A program made the position numbers and the translations under genes. From Allostella vacuolata (GTDB lineage: Bacteria > Pseudomonadota > Alphaproteobacteria > ATCC43930 > Allostellaceae), in NCBI GenBank assembly GCA_006739055.1, contig AP019702.1:5233388-5297387 (forward strand): a stretch of DNA of 64,000 nt. The letters are read 5' to 3'. The notes under the pieces were generated by a model. The model saw only the letters and a list, made by a program, of their open reading frames with translations. It did no database searches and was not told the origin of the DNA. Positions 17,089-24,413 of this stretch are shown here, piece after piece. Numbering within the stretch: the first letter of the stretch is position 1; each line of letters opens with the position of its first letter.

Positions 17089-18066
17089 CTAGGCCCCCAG
17101 CTCAATGCGGGGGTCGACCAGCGAATAGATCACGTCGGTCGCCAGGTTGACCGCGATGACGAGCGCGGAGGTGACCAGGAACACGCCCAGCAGCACGTTG
17201 TAGTCACGCTGCAGGACGGCCTCGTAGGCAAGCCGGCCGATGCCGGGCCAGGCGAACACCGTCTCGACCACGATCGAGCCGCCGAGCAGGTAGCCGGCCT
17301 TCATGCCCGCGATGGTGACGACCGGCAGGATGGCGTTGCGCAGGACGTGGCGGCGCAGGATCTCGCCCTCGCCCACCCCCTTGGCCCGGGCGGTGCGGAC
17401 GAAGTCCTGATCGCGCACCTCCAGCATCGAGGCCCGCGTCATGCGAGCATAGACCGCCATGTGGAAGAGCGTCAGCGTCAGGGCCGGCAGGACGAGGTGG
17501 CGGCCGACGTCGATCACCCGCTCGACCCCGCCCAGCTTGACCCCGACCGAGCCCATGCCGAAGGCCGGCAGCCAGCCGAGCGTGACCGAGAACAGCAGCA
17601 CGCCCATCAGCCCGACCCAGAAGAGCGGCGTGGCGTAGAAGAAGAGCGCCACCACGGTGATCGCGGAATCCGACCAGCGGCCGGCGCGGCGGGCCGCCAT
17701 CACCCCCAGCGTGACGCCGGCTGCCAGCGACAGGACGAAGGCGGTGCCGGTCAGCAGCAGGGTCGGCGGCAGGCGCTCGGCCAGCAGGTCGACCACCGGC
17801 CGCTGCTGGCGGTAGGAGAAGCCGAAGTCGAACGACAGGATGTTGGCGACATAGGCCCAGAGCTGCTCCAGCAGCGGCCGGTCGAGCCCGAACTGCTGGC
17901 GCAGCTGCTGCAGGAACAGTTCGTCCGACGCGCCGGCCTCGCCCGCCATCACCGCCGCCGGGTCGCCCGGCGCCAGGCGGATCAGCAGGAAGTTGAGGAC
18001 GACGATCCCGAGCAGGACGACGATGCCCTTCAGCGTCCGTTGCGCGATGAATTCCAGACGCTCCAC
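17089..18066 (-). CDS. Peptide-type ABC transporter permease (DppB-like)
   Basis: DppB/OppB-family permease, 325 aa, with first helix LKGIVVLLGIVVLNFLLIRL followed by the conserved APGDPAAVMAGEAGA segment. The C-terminus carries ETVFAWPGIGRLAYEA and ends VIYSLVDPRIELGA, the classical DppB tail. It starts 34 bases after the binding-protein gene and pairs with the DppC-like protein at 16240-17085. Confidence 0.94.
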   Translation of the reverse strand: MERLEFIAQRTLKGIVVLLGIVVLNFLLIRLAPGDPAAVMAGEAGASDELFLQQLRQQFGLDRPLLEQLWAYVANILSFDFGFSYRQQRPVVDLLAERLPPTLLLTGTAFVLSLAAGVTLGVMAARRAGRWSDSAITVVALFFYATPLFWVGLMGVLLFSVTLGWLPAFGMGSVGVKLGGVERVIDVGRHLVLPALTLTLFHMAVYARMTRASMLEVRDQDFVRTARAKGVGEGEILRRHVLRNAILPVVTIAGMKAGYLLGGSIVVETVFAWPGIGRLAYEAVLQRDYNVLLGVFLVTSALVIAVNLATDVIYSLVDPRIELGA

Positions 18067-18100
18067 GGCGCCGTCCCCTGCCTTCGCCGGCCCGTCCCCG

Positions 18101-19702
18101 TCAGCGCTGCATGTAGGCGTCGGCGAAGCCGTCGCGGACGCCGATCGCCGAGGTCACGACGTTGCGGAAGCGCTTGTCGATGAAGGTCGGGAACTCGAGC
18201 TCCAGCAGCCAGGCGACCGGCACGTCCTCCACCAGGATCTTCTGGATCTCGGTGTACATCTTCTGCGCCTCGCCCGCGTCGGCCGAAACCGCCGCCTTGT
18301 CGAACAGCGCGTCGATGCGCGGGTTGGAGTAGCCGTTGACGTTGCTGAACAGCACCCCCTTGCGGATGTTGCTGGAGACGTAGAGGCGCGACACGCCGAG
18401 CGCCGGGTGGCCCAGCTGGCTCAGCACCTGCAGCGTCATCTCGTAGTCCCAGTTGCGCACCCGGTCGCCCCAGGTGGCGACGTCGGCGCTGCGCAGGGTG
18501 ACCTGGATGCCGACGCGGCCCAGCGCCTGGCGGATATACTCGCCGGCCCGGACATAGACGTCGCCATAAGGCAGCTGGTCCATGGTGATGCGGGCGCGCA
18601 CCCCGTCGGCGCCGCGCTTCAGCCCCATCTCGTCGAGCAGCGCCTCGGCCTTCTTGGGGTCGAAGGCGTATTTCGGCACGTTGGCGTCATAGTGCGGGAT
18701 GCTGGAATGGATCGGCCCGGTCGCCGGCTTGCCGAGCCCGAACCAGACCCGGTCGCGCAGGAAGTTGCGGTCGATCGCATGATAGACGGCCTGGCGGAAG
18801 CGGCGGTCGTCGAGCGGCTTGGCCCGCAGGTTGAAGTCCAGCCAGACGATCTGGGCCAGGTACTCGTAGCCCTTGGTGGTCATCTCCAGGTGCGGCATCG
18901 CCTTCAGCCGCGGCACCTCGAAGGTCTCGATGTCGGCGAAGGCCGACAGGTGGGTCTGGCCCGTCTCCATGGCGACCGTGCGCGCGCTCGCGTCCGGCAG
19001 CACGCGGTAATAGATCTCGTCGAGGTAGGGCTTGCCCTTCTGCCAGTAGTCGTCGTTGCGCACCAGATGGATGTGCGAGCCGCGGACCCATTCCTTGAGC
19101 TTGAAAGGCCCGGTGCCGATCGGCTTGGCGTTGGCGGGGTTGGTGCGGAAGTCGGTGCCCTCGTAGATGTGCCTGGGCACGATCGGCGCGGTACTCGGCT
19201 CCCAGGCCATCAGGAAGGGCGCGAACGGGCCCTTCAGCTTGAACACCACCGTCAGCGGGTCGGGTGCGGTGATCGTCTCCGCGCGCTGGAAGATCGGGCG
19301 CGAGCGCGGGTGGACCGCCGTCAGATAGGTCTTGGCGCTGAAGACCACGTCGTCTGCCGTGAACGGCGTGCCGTCATGCCACTTCACGCCCTCCTGCAGC
19401 TTGAAGGTGTAGGTCAGCCCGTCGGGCGAGACCGACCACGACTTGGCCAGCCCCGGCATCGGCTTCAGGTCGAAGTCGTAGCGCAGCAGGCTCTCGTAGA
19501 TCTTGCCGCCGACGATGGCCGCCGGGGTGGTCTGGTTGATGCCGAGCATGAGCGTCGGCGGCTCGGGCGAGATGATGATGTTCATCGTGCCGCCGCGCGC
19601 CGGCGCGGGGGCCGGCGCCTGCGCCAGGGCCGGCCAAAGGGCCGCGGATGCGGCCAGGAGGATGCCGGCCGCGACGGCCCGCAGGGGGTGGATGGAAGGC
19701 AT
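18101..19702 (-). CDS. Peptide-type ABC transporter solute-binding protein
   Basis: Periplasmic SBP_bac_5 family protein, 533 aa, with a Sec-type signal (LRAVAAGILLAASAALWPALAQA) and no twin arginine, unlike the pair at 5632-8915. Family marks: EGVKWHDGTPFTADDVVFS, PIGTGPFKLKEW and DRRFRQAVYHAIDR. It is the first gene of the ABC operon running to 14585 and diverges from the M81 peptidase gene across a 131-base region holding a GTATAC operator. Not clearly related in detail to the first ABC system, so probably a different substrate. Confidence 0.94.
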   Translation of the reverse strand: MPSIHPLRAVAAGILLAASAALWPALAQAPAPAPARGGTMNIIISPEPPTLMLGINQTTPAAIVGGKIYESLLRYDFDLKPMPGLAKSWSVSPDGLTYTFKLQEGVKWHDGTPFTADDVVFSAKTYLTAVHPRSRPIFQRAETITAPDPLTVVFKLKGPFAPFLMAWEPSTAPIVPRHIYEGTDFRTNPANAKPIGTGPFKLKEWVRGSHIHLVRNDDYWQKGKPYLDEIYYRVLPDASARTVAMETGQTHLSAFADIETFEVPRLKAMPHLEMTTKGYEYLAQIVWLDFNLRAKPLDDRRFRQAVYHAIDRNFLRDRVWFGLGKPATGPIHSSIPHYDANVPKYAFDPKKAEALLDEMGLKRGADGVRARITMDQLPYGDVYVRAGEYIRQALGRVGIQVTLRSADVATWGDRVRNWDYEMTLQVLSQLGHPALGVSRLYVSSNIRKGVLFSNVNGYSNPRIDALFDKAAVSADAGEAQKMYTEIQKILVEDVPVAWLLELEFPTFIDKRFRNVVTSAIGVRDGFADAYMQR

Positions 19703-19762
19703 GGAACATCCTCCGGAAGGGGTGCCGACGCTTTCCGCCGGCCGGGCGAAACGGCAGCGTAG

Positions 19763-19772
19763 ATTGTATACT
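19763..19772. promoter_or_regulatory. Candidate GntR operator between the ABC operon and M81 gene
   Basis: ATTGTATACT sits almost midway in the divergent promoter region: its GTATAC core (19766-19771) is 63 bases from both the binding-protein start (19702) and the M81 start (19834). On the + strand TATACT (19767-19772) could serve as the -10 hexamer, and on the minus strand TATACA could do the same, so one bound repressor would shut both directions. Confidence 0.55.
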
Positions 19773-19833
19773 GCACGGAATGCAATATGCCTCGATCAAG
19801 CGATCCACGCCTCAAGCCCGGTGGGAGAAACCG

Positions 19834-21291
19834 ATGCCGCGTACCCTGGCCGTCGCCCGGATCTGGTTGGAAGTGAACTCGTTCTCGCCGGTGCCGAGCG
19901 TGCTGGCCGACTTCGAAGGCAGTGAATGGGCGCGGGGTCCGGCCGTGCTCGACCGCTTCCGCGGCACGCCCACGGAACTGGGCGCGGTCGCCGCCTTCGC
20001 CGACGCCAATCCCGACTGGCATGTGGAGGTACTGCGCTGCGCCGCCGCCCAGCCGGGCGGCCCGATGGATGACGGGCTGTTCGACCAGTTCCTGGAGGAG
20101 GTGCGCTCGGGCCTGGCGGCCGGCCGCTGGGACGCGGTCTACCTGTCCCTGCACGGCGCGCTGGCGACCGAGCGGCGGCGTACCCCGGACCTCGACCTGC
20201 TGCGCCTGGTGCGGGAGACCGTGGGAGAGACGCCGATCGGCGCCAGCTTCGACATGCACGCCAACATGGCGCCGGAGATCGCCCGCATCGCCGACGTCGC
20301 CGCCGGCTACAAGACGCTGCCGCACATCGACATGTTCGAGGTGGGCGAGAAGGTGCTGGGCATGCTGGTCGCGACGGTGGAGCGCCGCATCCGCCCGGTC
20401 GGCATCCTGCTGCGGGCGGGCCGCATCATCCACAGCCACAACATGCGCACCGCCGACGGCCCGATGAAGGACCTGGAGGAGATCGCCCGCGACCTGACCC
20501 GGCCGCCGATCCTCGACGTCACCCCGTTCGGCGGCTTCCCCTGGGCGGACACGCCCAACACCGGGGCGTCGGTGATGGTCTATGCCGACGGCGACGCGAA
20601 TGCCGCCGCGGCTGCGGCCGGGATCATGGCCGAGGCCATCCGCCGCAAGGCGCCCGAGTTCGCGGTGGTCCGCCCGGGGCCGGCCGAGGGCCTGCGGCAG
20701 GCGCTTGAGCTGGGCGTCGGGCCGGTCGCGGTCGTCGAATCCTCGGACAACATCTATTCGGGCGGCATCGCCGACACGCCCGGCCTGCTGCAGGCCCTGC
20801 TCGACCTGGCGCCGGGCGATCCTTGCGTATTCGCCTTCTTCTTCGACCCGCCGATGGTGGCCCGCGCCCATGCCGCCGGCCTGGGCGGCCGGGTCGCCGG
20901 CACCCTGGGCGGACGGATCAGCGGGGATTTCGGGCCGCCCGTGGCGATCGACGCCGAGGTGGTCCGCCTGACGGACGGCGTGTTCGTCAACCGGGGACCG
21001 ATGCTGCGCGGCGTCGAGACCAACCTCGGCCGCACCGCGGTCTTGCGCATCGGGCAGGTGGACGTGATCGTCACCGAGCGCCGCGAGCCGGTCAACGACC
21101 TCGCCTACATGGAGCTGCACGGCATCGACCTGGCCCAGGTGCGGCTCTTCTGCATCAAGGCCAAGAACCATTTCCGCGCCGCCTACGGCCCGGTCTGCCG
21201 CGCCTTCGTCGAGGTCGACACGCCGGGCCCGGCCGGGGTCGACCTCGCCCGCCTGCCGTTCCGCTTCGCCCCGGTCGAGGAGTACGTCTGA
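19834..21291 (+). CDS. M81 family metallopeptidase (MlrC-like)
   Basis: A 485-aa member of the M81 family, named for microcystinase C (MlrC). The residues proposed as zinc ligands in MlrC have counterparts with nearly the same spacing: His107 (LSLHGALATE), Asp140 and His142 (SFDMHANM), His164 (YKTLPHIDMFE); an N-terminal WLEVNSFSP matches the family's E-x-N-x-F opener. There is no signal peptide. I chose the ATG at 19834, preceded by GGGAGA, over an upstream in-frame ATG at 19780 that would place translation next to the operator. It diverges from a peptide-type ABC importer, so it probably hydrolyses what that imports. The substrate is unknown. Confidence 0.9.
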   Translation: MPRTLAVARIWLEVNSFSPVPSVLADFEGSEWARGPAVLDRFRGTPTELGAVAAFADANPDWHVEVLRCAAAQPGGPMDDGLFDQFLEEVRSGLAAGRWDAVYLSLHGALATERRRTPDLDLLRLVRETVGETPIGASFDMHANMAPEIARIADVAAGYKTLPHIDMFEVGEKVLGMLVATVERRIRPVGILLRAGRIIHSHNMRTADGPMKDLEEIARDLTRPPILDVTPFGGFPWADTPNTGASVMVYADGDANAAAAAAGIMAEAIRRKAPEFAVVRPGPAEGLRQALELGVGPVAVVESSDNIYSGGIADTPGLLQALLDLAPGDPCVFAFFFDPPMVARAHAAGLGGRVAGTLGGRISGDFGPPVAIDAEVVRLTDGVFVNRGPMLRGVETNLGRTAVLRIGQVDVIVTERREPVNDLAYMELHGIDLAQVRLFCIKAKNHFRAAYGPVCRAFVEVDTPGPAGVDLARLPFRFAPVEEYV

Positions 21292-21292
21292 C

Positions 21293-21323
21293 GGCAGGGG
21301 GCGGGCCGGACCCGCCCCCTGCC
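21293..21323. terminator. Bidirectional terminator-type hairpin between convergent genes
   Basis: A perfect 13-bp stem, GGCAGGGGGCGGG (21293-21305) with CCCGCCCCCTGCC (21311-21323), encloses a 5-base loop. It begins 2 bases after the M81 stop and ends 3 bases before the stop of the convergent aspartate dehydrogenase-like gene, filling the intergenic space. No long U tract follows on either strand. Confidence 0.7.
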
Positions 21324-21325
21324 CT

Positions 21326-22144
21326 TCAGCTGCCGACGTGCAGCGGCCCGACCATGGAGCGCAGGGCGGCGAGCACGCTGGGGGCGATGATCCGGCTGGT
21401 CTTGGGGTTCGATTCGGACGGCCGGTTGCGGCTCGTCAGCGACAGGACGACCTCGTCCGCCTCCAGCTCCACCGTGTGGATTGCGCCCGGGATGGTGGGG
21501 TCGGCCCAGATCTCGACCGTGGTGCGGTCGAACCCGACCCCGGCCAGGCTGAGGGAGATGGCGACGTTGAAGTGGCGCGGGAAGGCGGCCGCCGCCTCGC
21601 CGGCCGAGCCGGAGAAGACCTTGACGGCCTCCGCCAGCGGCTGGCGGAAGTCGAAGCCGCGCGCTTCCAGGTACTCCTCGCCGACGAAGGAGGCCGGCTT
21701 GATCCGCGAGAAGAGCCGCACCGAGCGAATCGTCCCCTCCGCCGCCGAGCGGATCGAATCCAGCCCCGGCAGGGCGCCGCTGGCGATGCGCACCCGCCCG
21801 CCATGCTTCTCGGCGAAGGCGACCATGTCGGGGAAGGCCGGGACGCCGCCGGCGCTGAGCGCCAGCAGGGTGCGGCCAGCCTCCAGCACCGTGCGCGCCA
21901 CCAGCGGGAAGGCGTCCGCGGTCGCGCACTCGACGATCACGTCGGCATGGTCCGGCAGCTCGGCCAGCGGCACCACCTTGGCCGAAGCCGACAGGCCGGC
22001 CAGGTTGCGGCGGGCCTGGTCCAGGTCGCGCGCGGTGACCGCCGTCAGCTCGGCCTGGGGCAGCGCGCCCTCGGCGAAGCGCCGGGCTAGGAACTGCCCG
22101 ACGCTGCCGAATCCCGCCAGCCCGACCCGCATCCGGGGCGCCAT
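21326..22144 (-). CDS. Aspartate dehydrogenase-like enzyme (NadX family)
   Basis: NAD(P)-dependent amino-acid dehydrogenase of the L-aspartate dehydrogenase family, 272 aa. Visible: Rossmann motif GLAGFGSVGQFL near the N-terminus, the SGALPGLDSIRSAA segment, HFNVAISLSLAGVGFDRT, and the family tail NRPSESNPKTSRI. Known members interconvert aspartate with oxaloacetate (or iminoaspartate) and ammonia. The ATG at 22144 shares one base with the stop of the MmgE/PrpD gene (TGATG), so the two are translationally coupled and likely act in one pathway. In a catabolic setting it would deaminate an aspartate-type product. Confidence 0.88.
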   Translation of the reverse strand: MAPRMRVGLAGFGSVGQFLARRFAEGALPQAELTAVTARDLDQARRNLAGLSASAKVVPLAELPDHADVIVECATADAFPLVARTVLEAGRTLLALSAGGVPAFPDMVAFAEKHGGRVRIASGALPGLDSIRSAAEGTIRSVRLFSRIKPASFVGEEYLEARGFDFRQPLAEAVKVFSGSAGEAAAAFPRHFNVAISLSLAGVGFDRTTVEIWADPTIPGAIHTVELEADEVVLSLTSRNRPSESNPKTSRIIAPSVLAALRSMVGPLHVGS

Positions 22145-23535
22145 CACGCGTTGTCCGGCGTGGCACCCATGAGGGCTGCGTAGCGGCCGACATCGGGGGC
22201 CGACCACAGCCCGTCGATCGCCGCCGCCAGGTCCGCGATGCGCTGGGGCGAGGCGACAGCGCCGGTCAGCCGCGCGAACTTCTCGCGCACCTCGGCATCC
22301 GACAAGGGCGCCTCGGGGTAGCCGCGGGCGATGCCGTTCTTGTCCGAGAAGGTCTGCCCGGCCTTGGTCGTCACCTCGACCACCGTCTCGTAGAGGTTGG
22401 GGAAGCCCTTATCCAGGTCGTCGTCCTTCACCACCGTGACGCGGGCCGACAGGCGGGCCACCTCCGGCTCGGACAGGCGGCGGTCGGTGAAGAGGTCGGC
22501 CACGCGCAGGCCGGTCTTCGACAGCGCGACCGGCAGGATGTACTGCGCGCAATGGCTCTTCAGCGGGTTGTCGTCGATGCAGTGCGTCCCGGACGAGGGG
22601 AAGCGCAGCACGATCGAATCGACGTCCTCGATCGCCAGGTTGTTGGCGCGCTGGATGCCGAGCAGGCTGTCGAGGCCGGGATGCAGGAAGGAGACGCTGG
22701 AATAGGGCTTGATCGCCAGTTCCATGATCCCGTCCCAGCGGGTGCCGAGCTCGTCGGTCAGGTGGTGCTGGGCGGGCTTGCGGCTGAAGGCGCCGAACAC
22801 GGTATGGCCATGGTCGAAGATGCCGATCGGCCCGCCGAAACCCTGGGACGCCAGCATCGCCGCCGTGACGCCGTTGCGCGCCGCCATGCCCATCTGGAAC
22901 GGCCGCGAATTCTCGGTCTCGTCCGACTCCCAGGCCATCAGGCCGGACGCCTGGCACCCGGCCAGCCCCAGCGCCTTGGTCACCTGCTGCTCGTCGAGGC
23001 CGAGCAGGAAGGCCGCCGCCGCGGTGGCGCCGAAGCAGCCGCACACGGCCGAGGGGTGGAAGCCGAGATTGTACTGCTCGACCGGGCCGAGCGCCATCGA
23101 CAGCCGGTACTCCAGTTCGCAGCCGATCACGACGGCGGCGACCAGGTCCTTGCCCGACTTGCCCAGGTGCTCGGCCAGCGCCAGCGCGGTCGGAACCATG
23201 ATCGCGATCGGGTGCAGCACGCCCTCGGGATGGTGCGGCTCGACATCGCAGGCGTAGCCCATGGTGCCGTTGGCGAGCGCGGCATGGACGACGCTGGTGC
23301 GGAAGCCGTGGCCGACGATGGTCGCCTGCGGGGCGCCGCCCTGGCCCTCGACGAAGCCGGCGATGCGCCGGCCGGTGGAGATTTTGGGGTCGGAGGCGGC
23401 GAGGAGCGCGCCACTGCCGTCCAGGATCATCTGCAGGGCGCGGGCCCTGACCGGCTCCGGCACGGAGTCGGCGGAGAAGCCCGCCACCAGTTTCGCCCAT
23501 GCCTCGGTCAGCGGACCGGTACCGCGCGTCGCCAT
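22144..23535 (-). CDS. MmgE/PrpD family protein
   Basis: Cytoplasmic protein of 463 aa, the usual length of MmgE/PrpD enzymes. The family holds 2-methylcitrate dehydratase, aconitate decarboxylase and iminodisuccinate epimerase. Marks: AALANGTMGYACDVEPHHPEG, CGCFGATAAAAFLLGLDEQQ, KPYSSVSFLHPGLDSLLG and DKNGIARGYPEAPLSD. It follows the GntR gene by 49 bases and is coupled to the aspartate dehydrogenase-like gene. No 2-methylcitrate pathway genes (prpB, prpC) are near, which argues against a propionate role. Epimerisation or dehydration of an aspartate-derived compound fits the neighbours but is inference. Confidence 0.9.
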   Translation of the reverse strand: MATRGTGPLTEAWAKLVAGFSADSVPEPVRARALQMILDGSGALLAASDPKISTGRRIAGFVEGQGGAPQATIVGHGFRTSVVHAALANGTMGYACDVEPHHPEGVLHPIAIMVPTALALAEHLGKSGKDLVAAVVIGCELEYRLSMALGPVEQYNLGFHPSAVCGCFGATAAAAFLLGLDEQQVTKALGLAGCQASGLMAWESDETENSRPFQMGMAARNGVTAAMLASQGFGGPIGIFDHGHTVFGAFSRKPAQHHLTDELGTRWDGIMELAIKPYSSVSFLHPGLDSLLGIQRANNLAIEDVDSIVLRFPSSGTHCIDDNPLKSHCAQYILPVALSKTGLRVADLFTDRRLSEPEVARLSARVTVVKDDDLDKGFPNLYETVVEVTTKAGQTFSDKNGIARGYPEAPLSDAEVREKFARLTGAVASPQRIADLAAAIDGLWSAPDVGRYAALMGATPDNA

Positions 23536-23584
23536 CTGCTGCTCTCCGCTCTAGAAATTCAGGGGGTGTTTCGGGAAGAGATCT

Positions 23585-24313
23585 TCAGCCCGGCCGCGAC
23601 CGGGCTGCGTCGGCGCCCATGTAGATGCGGGCATAGCCCTCGCGGATGACGTCGACGATCTGGTCGAGACGCCGGGTGATATGGCCGTTCATGGCGGCCG
23701 CGCAGCGGTCCGCGTCGCGCGCCATCAGGGCCTCGAGCATTTCGGCATGTTCGGTCTGGGTCGCCTGGCGACGCCCGTTCTCCATGTCGATCCAGCGGCA
23801 GAAGCGGATGCGGGCGTTGATGTTGCGCAGGATGTGCAGGAGCTCGCCATTCCGCGACAGGGTGGCGATGCGCTCGTGGAACGCCTCGTCGAGCCCGACC
23901 AGGTCGACCACCGAGGCGCCCTCGGGCGCGGCGCGGCTGGTCTTGAGGAAGGCGCCCAGCTCCTCCAGCTCGGCGTCGGAGGCGCGCTCCACCGCCAGGC
24001 GGGCCGCCGCCACCTCCAGCGACCGGCGCACCTCGTAGAGGTCGAAGATCTCCTTGGCGTCGAGCGGCCGGCACTGGAAGCCGCGATTGGGCGTGAAGAC
24101 GAGGAAGCCTTCGGTGACGAGGCGGTTGAGCGCCTCGCGGATCGGCGTGCGGCTGACCTTGAGCCGCTTGACGAGGTCGGCCTCCGCCAGCCGCTCCAGC
24201 GGGCGGAACTGGTAGGTGATGGCCATCGTCCGCAGCTGCTCGTAGGCGCGCTCGGCCAGGTTCACCTGGGTGCGCGGTCGGCGGCGGACTCGGCCGAGAG
24301 GTTCTCTTTCCAT
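23585..24313 (-). CDS. GntR/FCD family transcriptional regulator
   Basis: DNA-binding regulator of 242 aa: a winged helix-turn-helix in roughly residues 18-85 (LVKRLKVSRTPIREALNRL is the recognition region) followed by an FCD ligand-binding domain. The FCD metal-site pattern is present as LDEAFHERI, TEHAEML and NGHITRRLD. It diverges from the TPP-enzyme gene, and an ATTGTATACA palindrome lies 10 bases upstream of its ATG, suggesting autoregulation. No Shine-Dalgarno sequence is visible, and the operator's possible -10 would give a leader of only about 6 bases, so translation may be nearly leaderless. It probably controls the sites at 14501, 14601 and 19763 as well. Confidence 0.93.
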   Translation of the reverse strand: MEREPLGRVRRRPRTQVNLAERAYEQLRTMAITYQFRPLERLAEADLVKRLKVSRTPIREALNRLVTEGFLVFTPNRGFQCRPLDAKEIFDLYEVRRSLEVAAARLAVERASDAELEELGAFLKTSRAAPEGASVVDLVGLDEAFHERIATLSRNGELLHILRNINARIRFCRWIDMENGRRQATQTEHAEMLEALMARDADRCAAAMNGHITRRLDQIVDVIREGYARIYMGADAARSRPG

Positions 24314-24323
24314 TGCCGGCCGC

Positions 24324-24333
24324 ATTGTATACA
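24324..24333. promoter_or_regulatory. Candidate GntR operator between gntR and the TPP-enzyme gene
   Basis: ATTGTATACA with GTATAC at 24327-24332, in the 100-base divergent region. The core could double as a -10 hexamer (TATACA) in either direction. It is identical over 10 bases to the site at 14601-14610. Confidence 0.55.
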
Positions 24334-24413
24334 GAGACGTATTACGAGCAAGCCGCTCTCTTGCGGCACCATGGCCGACCTTGCACCACCATCGCATTGC
24401 CCGCGGGGGATTC

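Noticed and set aside
22144-23535. Reading the MmgE/PrpD gene as 2-methylcitrate dehydratase (prpD)
   Set aside because: No prpB, prpC or related genes are near. Its partner is an aspartate dehydrogenase-like gene, so I kept the family name only.
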